A stretch of 29,276 nt of DNA, from positions 1-29,276 of the IMG/VR virus record IMGVR_UViG_3300030385_001486; one strand, 5' to 3'. The position numbers and the translations under genes are program-made. Shown piece after piece: positions 16,170-23,305 of this stretch; within the stretch, counting starts at the first letter, position 1; each line of letters starts with the position of its first letter. The notes beneath the pieces are model-generated. The model saw only the letters and a list, made by a program, of their open reading frames with translations, was not told the DNA's origin and made no database searches. This DNA is from a virus.

Positions 16170-16696
16170 TATTTAGTTTTATTTAATTCGTCCAAAGTTT
16201 GCTTCATGAATTTATCAAAATCTAAGCCATAAGATTTCTTAATTTGCGTTGGTAGTTTCTTGAAGTTCTCTTTGAAAGCATTTGTAAAAAAACCAGTACC
16301 TTTAAAGCCAAACCTATTTATCTTTCTTGTGATCACGAAAGCAATTGATCTTTGTTGTTGTGACTTGTTCTTCCATGCAACAAATTGACCTTTACTATTT
16401 CTTGGTCTTAAGTTCTTTCGCTGTACCCATTGTAGTATATTCTTGAATGTAGTACCTCCACTACTTTTCTTAGCTCCACCTCTACCTTTATCTATATACT
16501 CTCCATAATTTAAGTAGTTAAACTTAAGTGCAAAAGCATTTGCTGTTATAGCTAAATCATAGTCAAGTGATTTCATTAATTTACCAGTATCATAACCGCG
16601 TTTCCCTGTTATTAAAAGACTAGCGGCTCTCTGTACAGTTTTCTTACCAAACTTTCTCAATGCTTTTTGTAGATGCTCTCCTTTAAAGTCTGCCAT
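16169..16696 (-). CDS. HK97 gp10-like neck/tail completion protein
   Basis: A 175-aa basic protein. The block DTGKLMKSLDYDL followed by NYLNYGEYIDKGRGG is the usual pattern of the HK97 gp10 family (TGxLxxSL, then YxxYVExG), which sits at the head-tail interface or acts in tail completion. The C-terminal half is basic and helical (FTNAFKENFKKLPTQIKK). It lies 2 bases after the terminator-like gene. Confidence 0.65.
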   Translation of the reverse strand: MADFKGEHLQKALRKFGKKTVQRAASLLITGKRGYDTGKLMKSLDYDLAITANAFALKFNYLNYGEYIDKGRGGAKKSSGGTTFKNILQWVQRKNLRPRNSKGQFVAWKNKSQQQRSIAFVITRKINRFGFKGTGFFTNAFKENFKKLPTQIKKSYGLDFDKFMKQTLDELNKTK

Positions 16697-16698
16697 TG

Positions 16699-17157
16699 TT
16701 ACCTATCCATAGGTGAAGTACAAGCTGTGTTATGACTTGGTACTGTTATGTTGAATGTTCCTTTCCATCCAGCTAGGAGGTTCTCAAACTGATCAGTGAA
16801 AGGTTCGCATGTTAACGATTCTGGCATTGCAATATCTTGAGTTACCACAGATCTAGTTGAGTAACTTCCAGTTCTAAACTCTCTAAATATATCTGCTAAT
16901 ATCAAGAAAGTTTCGTTTAATCGGTATTCAATATCACTATCATCAACATCAACTAGATCCATAATGAGAAGATCAAACGTAAATGTGAAGGTAGCTTTAT
17001 TAATTGTCGCGCTAGTTTCGACCAAATGAGCTTTAGTAAACACATCTGTGCTTTCGAGATCTGCTTCAAATATATCACCAGTTGTGAATGTAGTAATCTT
17101 CTCATGTTGATCACAAATACTTCTAAACGTATCGACAATATCTTTATAGCTTTTCAT
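16699..17157 (-). CDS. Tail terminator-like protein
   Basis: A 152-aa mixed alpha/beta protein starting MKSYKDIVDTFRSICDQHEKITTF. It has an alternating pattern TINKATFTFTFDLLIMDLVD and a helix ETFLILADIFREFR. Size and secondary-structure order fit tail terminator or completion proteins, and it lies between the chaperone and the gp10-like gene. No decisive motif, so the name is from context. Its start overlaps the stop of the frameshifted chaperone ORF by 4 bases. Confidence 0.5.
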   Translation of the reverse strand: MKSYKDIVDTFRSICDQHEKITTFTTGDIFEADLESTDVFTKAHLVETSATINKATFTFTFDLLIMDLVDVDDSDIEYRLNETFLILADIFREFRTGSYSTRSVVTQDIAMPESLTCEPFTDQFENLLAGWKGTFNITVPSHNTACTSPMDR

Positions 17158-17872
17158 TTCTTTATGCTGTTTCTTTCTTTAATATAATTAACGTATGTTA
17201 AAGTCTTTCTAATATTGATCTTCGTTACTTCATCAATCTTGAGAACATCCTCTCCACATAACATCATTAAGACAGAGTACCAACCCCACTTCTTTCCAAA
17301 TCTTGCTGCTGACTCTGAGGTTGATCCTCCTGTAAAGACTCCAGTGTACTCTTCAAGTATTCGCTGCCTAAATTGTAAAAAAAAACAAGGCAACTTTGGG
17401 CTACTGATGCTGGCATCTTTTCTTTGAACATTCTGGCACGTGCCTCTATGTTTGCATCGTAAGGTTTGATTAGATACTTTCCTTCTCCTTCTGTTGATAC
17501 CTCACGATAAAGGATTGCCATTATCAAATGTAGGTTCTTGTCAAGGTCTTTACACAAGGTATCGATATCCATAAACTCACCTGTTGAGATGTTATTCAAA
17601 TCAGGGTTAAAACCATATTTCTTCCCTTCTAGGCTCACAAATTTCATTAGTTGTATTTGCTCATTAGTCATCTCGCAAAGTTTCCTGTACATCACCAAAA
17701 GATCCGATACTTTAACTCTGTCAATGTTATGATCATTCACATTTTCAACTAACAACTTAATGATCATCTTTGCCTTATCAAGATCTTCAATCTCAAGCTT
17801 ATCGACTCTAGTCAACTCCATCATCTGGCCTAGTGAGATCTCATTTAAGTCTTGTGGTATTTTTACCTTCAT
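17154..17872 (-). CDS. Tail assembly chaperone, -1 frameshift fusion form
   Basis: If ribosomes slip back one base at 17384-17378, the first 165 residues of the chaperone ORF join 74 residues of the next frame (LQFRQRILEEY...), giving about 239 aa. The second part contains FGKKWGWYSVLMMLCGEDVLKIDEV, a conserved-looking block that has no ATG of its own (the frame opens only at a TTG). This mirrors lambda G/G-T and the chaperones of most long-tailed phages. The two proteins coat the tape measure during tail assembly. The fusion is inferred from the overlap and slippery site. Confidence 0.75.
17267..17872 (-). CDS. Tail assembly chaperone, unshifted form (201 aa)
   Basis: The helical N-terminal domain has KIPQDLNEISLGQMMEL and KLCEMTNEQIQLMKF. 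A segment LEGKKYGFNPDLNNISTGEF with FMDIDTLCKDL resembles chaperone-like proteins (GKxYGFxPxLxxITxGEFxDLDT) of Bacteroidetes phages. In the zero frame the last 36 residues after the slippery site are Q/S/E-rich and low complexity (EDQPQSQQQDLERSG), as expected when the conserved reading lies in the other frame. It begins 32 bases below the terminator at 17905-17931. Confidence 0.75.
   Translation of the reverse strand: MKVKIPQDLNEISLGQMMELTRVDKLEIEDLDKAKMIIKLLVENVNDHNIDRVKVSDLLVMYRKLCEMTNEQIQLMKFVSLEGKKYGFNPDLNNISTGEFMDIDTLCKDLDKNLHLIMAILYREVSTEGEGKYLIKPYDANIEARARMFKEKMPASVAQSCLVFFYNLGSEYLKSTLESLQEDQPQSQQQDLERSGVGTLS
17378..17384 (-). other. Slippery heptamer T TTT TTT for -1 frameshifting
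   Basis: In the zero frame the mRNA reads GTT TTT TTT TAC (Val163-Phe-Phe-Tyr), so T-TTT-TTT fits the X-XXY-YYZ pattern. It lies in a 9-base homopolymer (17377-17385). A sequencing indel could mimic the overlap, but the conserved-looking downstream frame and the gene's position argue for programmed slippage. Confidence 0.75.
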
Positions 17873-17904
17873 ATTAGTAAATAGAATTTAGTTAGTATTG
17901 TAAC

Positions 17905-17931
17905 AAAAAAAAGACCTTCCGTAGAAGATCT
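17905..17931 (-). terminator. Rho-independent terminator with UACG tetraloop
   Basis: The minus strand reads AGATCTTC-TACG-GAAGGTCT followed by a T-run (17912-17905), an 8-bp stem closed by a C(UACG)G tetraloop, which is very stable. It ends the two-gene unit that starts at promoter 18738-18771. Confidence 0.9.
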
Positions 17932-17951
17932 CTTTCTCATTGTTGGGAGGA

Positions 17952-18518
17952 TTATTTTACTTTAGCAATTAATTCTTCTGTTGTTGTTTCTTCTTGATCT
18001 ACAAATGACCATAGTGTTATCCATTTTCTTTTTTTAGGTTCAGTTGAAAATGTGAATCCTTCGTTTGTATCGTGTTCATAACAATCTAATATATTTTTTT
18101 GTTCTAGTGAAGATAAAACTCCTCTTAATTTAGTTGCTGGAATTTTAGTTCCTTTTACAATATCTTTAGTATCTATATCTGAATAACCTTCTCCTCCAAT
18201 CCACGGTGCTAAACCATCAAGTAGAAAGTCAAATACTTTGGTTTCCATCTCAGTAAGTTTAGAGTACTTCTGAAAAGGAACTTCAACCTCTTCAGTTGTT
18301 TCGTTTGTGTTAGGATGTTTAGCAACAGCGAAGAGGCTTACAATATCTCTACTAAATATACCTTCAGCAAGGTATTGAAAGTATAGATCTTCGTAATTAA
18401 AGTCTCCTAAGTTATATCCAACGTAAGGAATGATGTCCTTATTCAGTTTAACTCTGTGAGATACTACCGCTGCTAGCATCATTCTTTTTTGAGTTGGTTT
18501 AAGTTTGAAAGTAGTCAT
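17952..18518 (-). CDS. Winged-helix-like protein, 188 aa, in moron-like unit
   Basis: Unrecognised protein with a probable winged-helix region at about residues 112-150 (SDIDTKDIVKGTKIPATKLRGVLSSL, then EQKNILDCY), where two helices precede a recognition helix and a wing. It may bind DNA and act as a regulator; no partner is known. The leader AACTAAAAACTTACATT before its ATG is a near copy of that before the 59-aa gene upstream. Both are transcribed from an early-type promoter and end at a strong terminator between packaging and tail genes. Confidence 0.7.
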   Translation of the reverse strand: MTTFKLKPTQKRMMLAAVVSHRVKLNKDIIPYVGYNLGDFNYEDLYFQYLAEGIFSRDIVSLFAVAKHPNTNETTEEVEVPFQKYSKLTEMETKVFDFLLDGLAPWIGGEGYSDIDTKDIVKGTKIPATKLRGVLSSLEQKNILDCYEHDTNEGFTFSTEPKKRKWITLWSFVDQEETTTEELIAKVK

Positions 18519-18529
18519 AATGTAAGTTT

Positions 18530-18709
18530 TTAGTTGTTGATTTCGATTAATATAGAAAAACCTAGTTTTCTAAGCGATTGGATTGTTCTTATATTGATAA
18601 CTTCCATAGTGTCAATAAATTGAATCTTAGAAGTCATGTTGTAGTTAAATTGCTTAAAAGTTCTTCCTAATTCGATTTGTTCTAATAAATATGTTTGAGA
18701 AGTTGTCAT
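18530..18709 (-). CDS. Hypothetical protein, 59 aa, first gene of moron-like unit
   Basis: Reads MTTSQTYLLEQIELGRTFKQ... and ends KLGFSILIEINN; helical then beta-like. The ATG at 18709 is 28 bases below the -7 element of promoter P4, with leader AACTAAAAACTTACATT. Its stop overlaps the leader of the 188-aa gene. Unknown function. Confidence 0.6.
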   Translation of the reverse strand: MTTSQTYLLEQIELGRTFKQFNYNMTSKIQFIDTMEVINIRTIQSLRKLGFSILIEINN

Positions 18710-18737
18710 AATGTAAGTTTTTAGTTGTTTGTGATAT

Positions 18738-18771
18738 GTAAATATAAGACAAACTCGATTAACCTTAAAAC
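18738..18771 (-). promoter_or_regulatory. Early-type promoter P4
   Basis: The minus strand has GTTTTAA (18771-18765), an 18-base spacer, then TATATTTAC (18746-18738) and ATATCAC. It shares TATATTTACATATCA with P1-P3, but not the long T-tract. It lies just after terL and initiates the 59-aa/188-aa unit. Confidence 0.65.
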
Positions 18772-18799
18772 TTTTCGTGATTTATTTTGAAATCTTTTT

Positions 18800-19966
18800 T
18801 TACTTTATTGAATATTTACCTATGTTAGGTCTAGCTTTAGTCATGATAACTGCATATCTGATTGCATCTATAGCATGATTATAATTATCAATAGGCTTAT
18901 TCAATAAATATCCGTTCTTATCCTCTTGCCACTTATAGTTATTAAACTCATTGATCAACGAAGAACTATTAGCTGTTACTTTAAGCTTATATCTCTTTAA
19001 GAGATCAATACCTATATTAATACTATCCTTTCCTTTAGATGCAGGTTTTATATTGAAGCCTAGTCTATATATCTCTTCGATTGATTTAGGCTCTGCAGAA
19101 TCTGCAAAAATAGGTCGTTGTCGATCAAGCCCGTAGTTGTGTAGATGGCGAGCAATATCCTGGTTAGTGAGTCCACGTTCATATATTAGTTCATTAAATA
19201 TTAGAGAGTCTTCTTGCTCGTATACTTCTATTAAAGCAGTGGGATCATTGGTGTAACCAAAATCGAGACCTGTTGCAACTAACTTAGCCTCTTCAGATAC
19301 TTGACCCACTACTTGTACGTCATTAAATATAACTGATCTACTAAATCCACGTTCACCTAATCCGTAGATCTTCCAATACTCTTCGTCAGTTCCTCTAAGT
19401 CTCTCGATTTCTTTAACTAATTCTGCTCCTAAGAATGGATTATCGAGATAGGTTGATTTGATAAACGTGCAATCTTCTCTGGTGATCACTTTGTCGTAGA
19501 TCCAGTGGTGTGAATCAGATGGGTTGTAATCTAAAAAGATCTTAGTCTCAGTTCTAACTAATAACTGAAAGAAATCTTCCCATGTTAATTCGTTAGCTTC
19601 ATTACAGAATAGGTAGTGTCGCTTAGCACCTCTCTTCTTCTGAGGTTGATCCAATGAAATGAACTCAAATAGATTATTGTTAAGCTTATAAGTGTGCTCA
19701 GATTTGTTGTGACAAGATTCGTCATAGAGGTCTAAAGTATTTAAGATCTCAAAGAAGTCTCTCATCACTGATAACTTAAGACTTGGTAACGACTTTCTAA
19801 CAATTGAGAACACGCAGTTAGATACCTCAAAAGATTTGACTATGAGGAGTTGACAGATAGAATAGGTCTTACCAGATCTCGTACCACCTTGGTTTACGAC
19901 AATCTTGGTAGGAGCCTTATAGTTCCTATCGAATACGTTACTCGTTTTTATCTTTAATGTCGACAA
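18800..19966 (-). CDS. terL: Terminase large subunit
   Basis: A 388-aa packaging motor. The N-terminal ATPase has Walker A GGTRSGKT (residues 27-34) and a Walker B-like stretch LFCNEANE (120-127). The C-terminal RNase H-like nuclease shows acidic residues Asp236 (GLDFGY), Asp290 (IFADSAEP) and Asp368 (HAIDAIRY). The arrangement matches the PBSX/Terminase_3-type family. It cuts concatemers and drives DNA into the prohead. It overlaps terS by 29 bases. Confidence 0.93.
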   Translation of the reverse strand: MSTLKIKTSNVFDRNYKAPTKIVVNQGGTRSGKTYSICQLLIVKSFEVSNCVFSIVRKSLPSLKLSVMRDFFEILNTLDLYDESCHNKSEHTYKLNNNLFEFISLDQPQKKRGAKRHYLFCNEANELTWEDFFQLLVRTETKIFLDYNPSDSHHWIYDKVITREDCTFIKSTYLDNPFLGAELVKEIERLRGTDEEYWKIYGLGERGFSRSVIFNDVQVVGQVSEEAKLVATGLDFGYTNDPTALIEVYEQEDSLIFNELIYERGLTNQDIARHLHNYGLDRQRPIFADSAEPKSIEEIYRLGFNIKPASKGKDSINIGIDLLKRYKLKVTANSSSLINEFNNYKWQEDKNGYLLNKPIDNYNHAIDAIRYAVIMTKARPNIGKYSIK

Positions 19967-20312
19967 TCTCTACTTCTATTTTAGTTATCTTATCTCCTTG
20001 TGATGATATATCTAACTCACTACGTTCAGTGTAACCTCGTTTCTTACCTTTAGTTTTTAGGTAGAACATAGTTGATTGTGGATTCCCATCTCTTATTTGA
20101 TCAAACAAAGCTGTCTCTGCAAAGTCTAAAGCTTCGTTTTGAATCTCTTCTACTTCACGTGCAAACTCTGCATCTTCTTTAATCCACTTATAGTAATTAG
20201 TACGTGATAAATTCAATGTTCCTAGAGCGTGCGTAACTACACCTAAACTCTTCTTTAGTGCTTCGATCACCTGCTCCTTCGCGCGCGTTGTTCTATTTTG
20301 TTCTCTCTTCAT
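19938..20312 (-). CDS. terS: Terminase small subunit
   Basis: A 124-aa protein with an N-terminal helix-turn-helix (about 13-45, KKSLGVVTHALGTLNLSRTN, then YYKWIKED) and a helical oligomerisation part (EFAREVEEIQNEALDFAETAL). FYLKTKGKKRGYTER and an acidic tail follow. KGKKRGYxER before the tail is common in phBC6A51/Terminase_2-like small subunits that select the packaging site. Directly upstream of terL. Confidence 0.85.
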   Translation of the reverse strand: MKREQNRTTRAKEQVIEALKKSLGVVTHALGTLNLSRTNYYKWIKEDAEFAREVEEIQNEALDFAETALFDQIRDGNPQSTMFYLKTKGKKRGYTERSELDISSQGDKITKIEVEIVDIKDKNE

Positions 20313-20676
20313 AGGCTTCGTATATTTGTCTCAGCTCTTCTACTGTTTGCTTTACACAGCTTCCACAGCTCGTTACTTTCTTATTCATTCCGAATATCTC
20401 GTTATATATGTTTGTCAAATTTATGTTTTCTTGGTGATCAACTCTATCGCTTCTAATACCTTTAAAGATTCTCCTTAGGATAGACAATTGAGCACTTGTA
20501 ATTTCAGTCTCTCTATCCCACTTATCTATCGGACATTTAGTGAATGCTATTCTAGCTTTTATTTGCATAAAGCAACCACACTTCTTACACTGCTGAGTCG
20601 ACTTTCTAAAGTGTTTACATTTCTTACAGATTGTTAGTCTATCGTTCAAGTTCTTTGTACTCGCTTGCAGCTTCAT
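20293..20676 (-). CDS. Zinc-binding protein, 127 aa (DUF6171-like N-terminus)
   Basis: The N-terminus has paired cysteines C17-x2-C20, C30-x2-C33, C35 and C48-P, in the arrangement CxxCxHF...CxxCGCxM...CPxxKW, as in small zinc-ribbon DUF6171-like proteins. The C-terminus has CGSCVKQTVEELRQIYEAYEE. It links the sigma-like gene and terS with overlaps on both sides. Such genes commonly precede terS in Bacteroidetes phages; the role is unknown, possibly in packaging or late regulation. Confidence 0.7.
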   Translation of the reverse strand: MKLQASTKNLNDRLTICKKCKHFRKSTQQCKKCGCFMQIKARIAFTKCPIDKWDRETEITSAQLSILRRIFKGIRSDRVDHQENINLTNIYNEIFGMNKKVTSCGSCVKQTVEELRQIYEAYEERTK

Positions 20677-21172
20677 CTTTTAGATAGTTTTTAACGTTCT
20701 TTAATGTTGTATAAATTGATGTTGTAGATATATTGGTCTCTTTAGCTAAAGTCCTAATACTTTTACCTGATGAATAATAAACTTGAAATAGTAGTTTATC
20801 GTATTCATGAAGATCTTGAAGTTTGTTATCTATAAAGTCAATTTTGTTTTCTCTTTCTTTATGCCAATCTACATCATCAAATGATTCGAAGTTCTTAATA
20901 TCGAAGTTTTCAGACCTTAAACGAGTATAGTATTTTGTTTTAAAGGTAGAGTTAGATCTAACGTATTGGTTCATCATCACTCTTGCTGTCCAGAAGATCA
21001 AGTGACCATTATCAATTATAGTATTCATCTTTATTGTATCGTATTCTAATATGATCACAAATACATCTTGTGCTAGATCATTTGCATCAGCAACGTTACC
21101 TTTAGTTATCTTTAAAGATAGTTCATTTATTTTATCATAGTACTTGCTAAAGTCTCGCTTTGATTGTATCAT
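20639..21172 (-). CDS. Phage sigma-70-like factor
   Basis: About 177 aa from the ATG at 21172 (an earlier ATG at 21208 is possible but overlaps the HTH gene more). The N-terminal half has the region-2 signature DANDLAQDVFVIILE (compare DxxDLxQEVFLxLxE). Near the C-terminus YDKLLFQVYYSSGKSIRTLA, then KETNISTTSIYTTLKNVKNYL, has the form of region 4 with its helix-turn-helix. It probably directs host RNA polymerase to late promoters (packaging and virion genes) lying downstream. It sits at the early/late border, below a hairpin-rich leader. Confidence 0.8.
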   Translation of the reverse strand: MIQSKRDFSKYYDKINELSLKITKGNVADANDLAQDVFVIILEYDTIKMNTIIDNGHLIFWTARVMMNQYVRSNSTFKTKYYTRLRSENFDIKNFESFDDVDWHKERENKIDFIDNKLQDLHEYDKLLFQVYYSSGKSIRTLAKETNISTTSIYTTLKNVKNYLKDEAASEYKELER

Positions 21173-21299
21173 AACGTGTTTTGAATGCTTCTTTAGATAT
21201 TGAAACATTATACTTTGTTTTCAATATATTCTTTATCTTAGTAGGACTTAATTTGTTTCTAATTCCTAATAGGATTTCTTGGTTTAGGATTCCTCTCAT
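21147..21299 (-). CDS. Small helix-turn-helix protein, 50 aa
   Basis: Uses the ATG at 21299 (MRGILNQEILLGIRN...). The longer frame from 21362 runs through a terminator hairpin and is less likely. Residues 18-50 (SPTKIKNILKTKYNVSISKE, then AFKTRYDTIKARL) look like a helix-turn-helix. It lies between the terminator-like hairpin and the sigma gene and may help control the switch. Function is inferred only. Confidence 0.5.
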   Translation of the reverse strand: MRGILNQEILLGIRNKLSPTKIKNILKTKYNVSISKEAFKTRYDTIKARL

Positions 21300-21317
21300 T
21301 TCTATTCTTTTTAAATT

Positions 21318-21350
21318 AAAAAAGGATCCAAGTCTATTGACAGGGATCCT
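21318..21350 (-). terminator. Terminator-like hairpin ahead of the sigma gene
   Basis: The minus strand has AGGATCC (21350-21344) and GGATCCT (21329-21323) as a perfect 7-bp stem with an inner GTC-AATA-GAC stem, followed by TTTTTT. It would end the early transcript, or act as an attenuator for a transcript started at the 21391-21398 promoter. Confidence 0.8.
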
Positions 21351-21364
21351 CTTCGTAAACAACT

Positions 21365-21382
21365 AAAAACCAGATGACTGGT
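21365..21382 (-). promoter_or_regulatory. Palindrome ACCAG-TCAT-CTGGT near a transcription start
   Basis: A 5-bp inverted repeat with 4-base loop (21369-21382), followed on the minus strand by TTTTAG. It lies 9 bases below the -7 element at 21398-21391, where the transcript start would be. It could be an operator or a small hairpin at the RNA 5' end. Confidence 0.45.
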
Positions 21383-21390
21383 AGGTATTA

Positions 21391-21398
21391 CAAATATA
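21391..21398 (-). promoter_or_regulatory. -7 element TATATTTG (perfect TAnnTTTG)
   Basis: The minus strand reads GTTATATTTGTAATACC. TATATTTG matches the Bacteroidetes -7 consensus fully, better than the P1-P5 set. A clear -33 TTTG at the right distance is not seen. It is placed to transcribe the HTH, sigma and packaging genes. Confidence 0.5.
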
Positions 21399-21439
21399 AC
21401 AAAATTTGTAAAGTATTTTAGACTTTGTTAACTTTTTTT

Positions 21440-21571
21440 CTAAGATCCACATGCTTCGCAGTCTTCATTATCTATAGCGCAAACTTCAGGTTGAGGTTTG
21501 TCTTCTAAAGAACCTAACCAATCATCGAAATTTACATCTTTCACTTCTTTTACTGTTTCAGTTTGTTTCAT
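21440..21571 (-). CDS. Small acidic protein, 43 aa
   Basis: Reads MKQTETVKEVKDVNFDDWLG... and ends DNEDCEACGS, with three cysteines in the last 14 residues. Last gene before the early terminator. Unknown; the C-x6-C-x2-C cluster might bind metal. Confidence 0.5.
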   Translation of the reverse strand: MKQTETVKEVKDVNFDDWLGSLEDKPQPEVCAIDNEDCEACGS

Positions 21572-21598
21572 ATCTTTAATATTAAATAGAGATTGTAC

Positions 21599-21985
21599 TT
21601 ATGTGTTTAACACACTTATGTAGACTCCTGGGCAATGTTTATCATATTCGTATGGTAAAAAGATTGGGATCATTTCATCTGCGTTATCATCGCTAATCCA
21701 TCCATACTTTACCATTTGATCTTGTACTGTTTGTGCTGGGTTTAAGTAATCGAATTTGTGTCTGCTTTTCCTTACGAACTTAAACATAATTTTGTAAGGC
21801 TTTTTGTTTTGTGAGTCTGCTCCTTTTAGTAGTGCTTGGAACTCTTTCTTATACCTTAACCATTCTCCTTTAGTTTCCTTATAGTACCTCATAGTTTGTT
21901 TAGAACCTATAAAGTATTTACCTGTCCATCTTCTTGAATTCTTACTTGATGGAACATTAGTTGGAATGAAAATTGATTTAGTCAT
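21599..21985 (-). CDS. RusA-like Holliday junction resolvase
   Basis: A 128-aa protein with the RusA layout: an N-terminal beta strand and NSRRW-GKYF, then FDYLNPAQTVQDQMVKYG (Asp79 and Asp89) and ISDDNADEM (Asp99, Asp100). RusA family enzymes use a set of aspartates in a D-x(n)-D-L/M...DD pattern. It would resolve branched replication or recombination intermediates before packaging. It overlaps the previous gene by 8 bases. Confidence 0.8.
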   Translation of the reverse strand: MTKSIFIPTNVPSSKNSRRWTGKYFIGSKQTMRYYKETKGEWLRYKKEFQALLKGADSQNKKPYKIMFKFVRKSRHKFDYLNPAQTVQDQMVKYGWISDDNADEMIPIFLPYEYDKHCPGVYISVLNT

Positions 21986-22643
21986 CTTTTAGATCTTCTC
22001 TTAAATTTACTCCTGCTTTCTCCCATTCTCTGAAGTGTTGTTTTAAAACAAATTCTCTCGACATTGTTTTAGCATTATAGTCTTTTCTTTCATTGGACCT
22101 TCTTTTCCTTAGTTTTATATCTTGCTCTATTCTACTCTTTATTTTTAGTTTCTCTTTGTCATCTAATATAATCATTTTTTTGTCTTCAAAGAACTTATAA
22201 ACAAAATCTACTCCTGTTATTACAAATGATCCATCTTCACAATACTTTTCATAAGGTTCAAAGATACATAGCTCACGCCACTCTTTCTCTATCTCTTTCA
22301 ATTCCTCTGGGCTTTTCGTTATTTCTAATAGTAACTTATTGTCGTCTTGCATTTGTTTTAGTCTATATGCATTAGAATTCATTTTTGCTTCTCTCAACCA
22401 ATTGTTCCATGTTCTAGGGTTTACTGCCATTTGGTCTTTCTCCCTAACTCCTTTACTGAAAGCTATTAAGATCTCATCCTTTGTTAAGGTGTAGTATCTT
22501 TTAGATATATCATCAGCTAACATATTTGCTAAAACTTTTCTATCTGTCTCAGCTCTTTTTTGGCTCATTTCAAACAATGTTTTATTTACAACGTTAAAAC
22601 AAAATTCTACTAAATCTGGTGTTGCTTCTTTTCCTACATTCAT
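21978..22643 (-). CDS. Replication accessory protein, possible helicase loader
   Basis: A 221-aa, highly charged helical protein. The N-terminal half has YYTLTKDEILIAFSKGVREK followed by VNPRTWNNWLREAK, a pattern I associate with replication-region proteins of Bacteroidetes phages and mobile elements. The C-terminal half is basic. No Walker motif is present, so it is not an ATPase loader of DnaC type. It directly follows the initiator-like gene, overlapping by 4 bases. Confidence 0.55.
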   Translation of the reverse strand: MNVGKEATPDLVEFCFNVVNKTLFEMSQKRAETDRKVLANMLADDISKRYYTLTKDEILIAFSKGVREKDQMAVNPRTWNNWLREAKMNSNAYRLKQMQDDNKLLLEITKSPEELKEIEKEWRELCIFEPYEKYCEDGSFVITGVDFVYKFFEDKKMIILDDKEKLKIKSRIEQDIKLRKRRSNERKDYNAKTMSREFVLKQHFREWEKAGVNLREDLKDD

Positions 22644-23305
22644 GATATTTTAGTTTGATCATCCTTAAAACTTAATAGATCTGGGAAATAGGTATCTGCT
22701 AATCCTTTTTCTTTAGACTTATCTTTATTGTTACGTATCCATCTATTAGCTGCAAGCTTCCACTTTTTCATTGGGTTCTTACCAACTTTCCAACCTATGT
22801 TTTCGTAGTATTCATAGAAATCTAATGCTATAAATTTATTACTTAATTTCTCAACAAAATAACTTTCTACCTCATTAAAAGAATTTGGTTTGTTTTGTTT
22901 TGCTCTAACAGGTTTACCTGTTTCTGTATTTGTATTATTAGTCTTTATTATTATACTTGAAGTAGAGTTCAACTCTGATTTGAAGTTTTGTTCAATACTG
23001 CTTTGAACCCCTGTTAAAGTCTGCTTTGAAGTAGAGTTCAACGCACTTTTAAGTATTCTAGTTCTACCATTAAAAGAATGTAACCTAAGGAACTTCAATT
23101 CTATTAAATGGTTTATGGATTTTGATATATGCGTTTTAGACACATTTAAGAACTCAGCAAAATAATCATTAGATGCAAAGCATCCTTTATCTCCTTTATC
23201 CAGGGAATCAATCTCTACCAGCAGGATCTTCTCTATCCATGTTAGATCTCTATTGAGATAAACATTTCTTGGGATCCATATACCTTGGAATTTACGATCT
23301 CTCAT
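22640..23305 (-). CDS. Replication initiator/organizer with winged HTH
   Basis: A 221-aa protein. The N-terminal winged helix (about 1-95) has IPRNVYLNRDLTWIEKILLVEI, then NDYFAEFLNVSKTHISKSINHL, as in HTH_36 replication proteins. A low-complexity N/T/K linker follows, and then a C-terminal block (about 160-195) FYEYYENIGWKVGKNPMKKW, then KLAANRW, seen in phage replisome organizers and DnaD-like initiators. It likely binds the origin and recruits host helicase. The start overlaps the dCTPase stop (TAATG). Confidence 0.75.
   Translation of the reverse strand: MRDRKFQGIWIPRNVYLNRDLTWIEKILLVEIDSLDKGDKGCFASNDYFAEFLNVSKTHISKSINHLIELKFLRLHSFNGRTRILKSALNSTSKQTLTGVQSSIEQNFKSELNSTSSIIIKTNNTNTETGKPVRAKQNKPNSFNEVESYFVEKLSNKFIALDFYEYYENIGWKVGKNPMKKWKLAANRWIRNNKDKSKEKGLADTYFPDLLSFKDDQTKIS

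Noticed and set aside
17154-17393. 79-aa ORF as an independent gene
   Set aside because: Its only start would be a TTG beside the poly-T run, with no leader; it is better explained as the -1 frameshift extension of the chaperone.
21300-21362. N-terminal extension of the small HTH gene (71 aa)
   Set aside because: The extension translates through the terminator hairpin at 21318-21350, which is unlikely to be coding.
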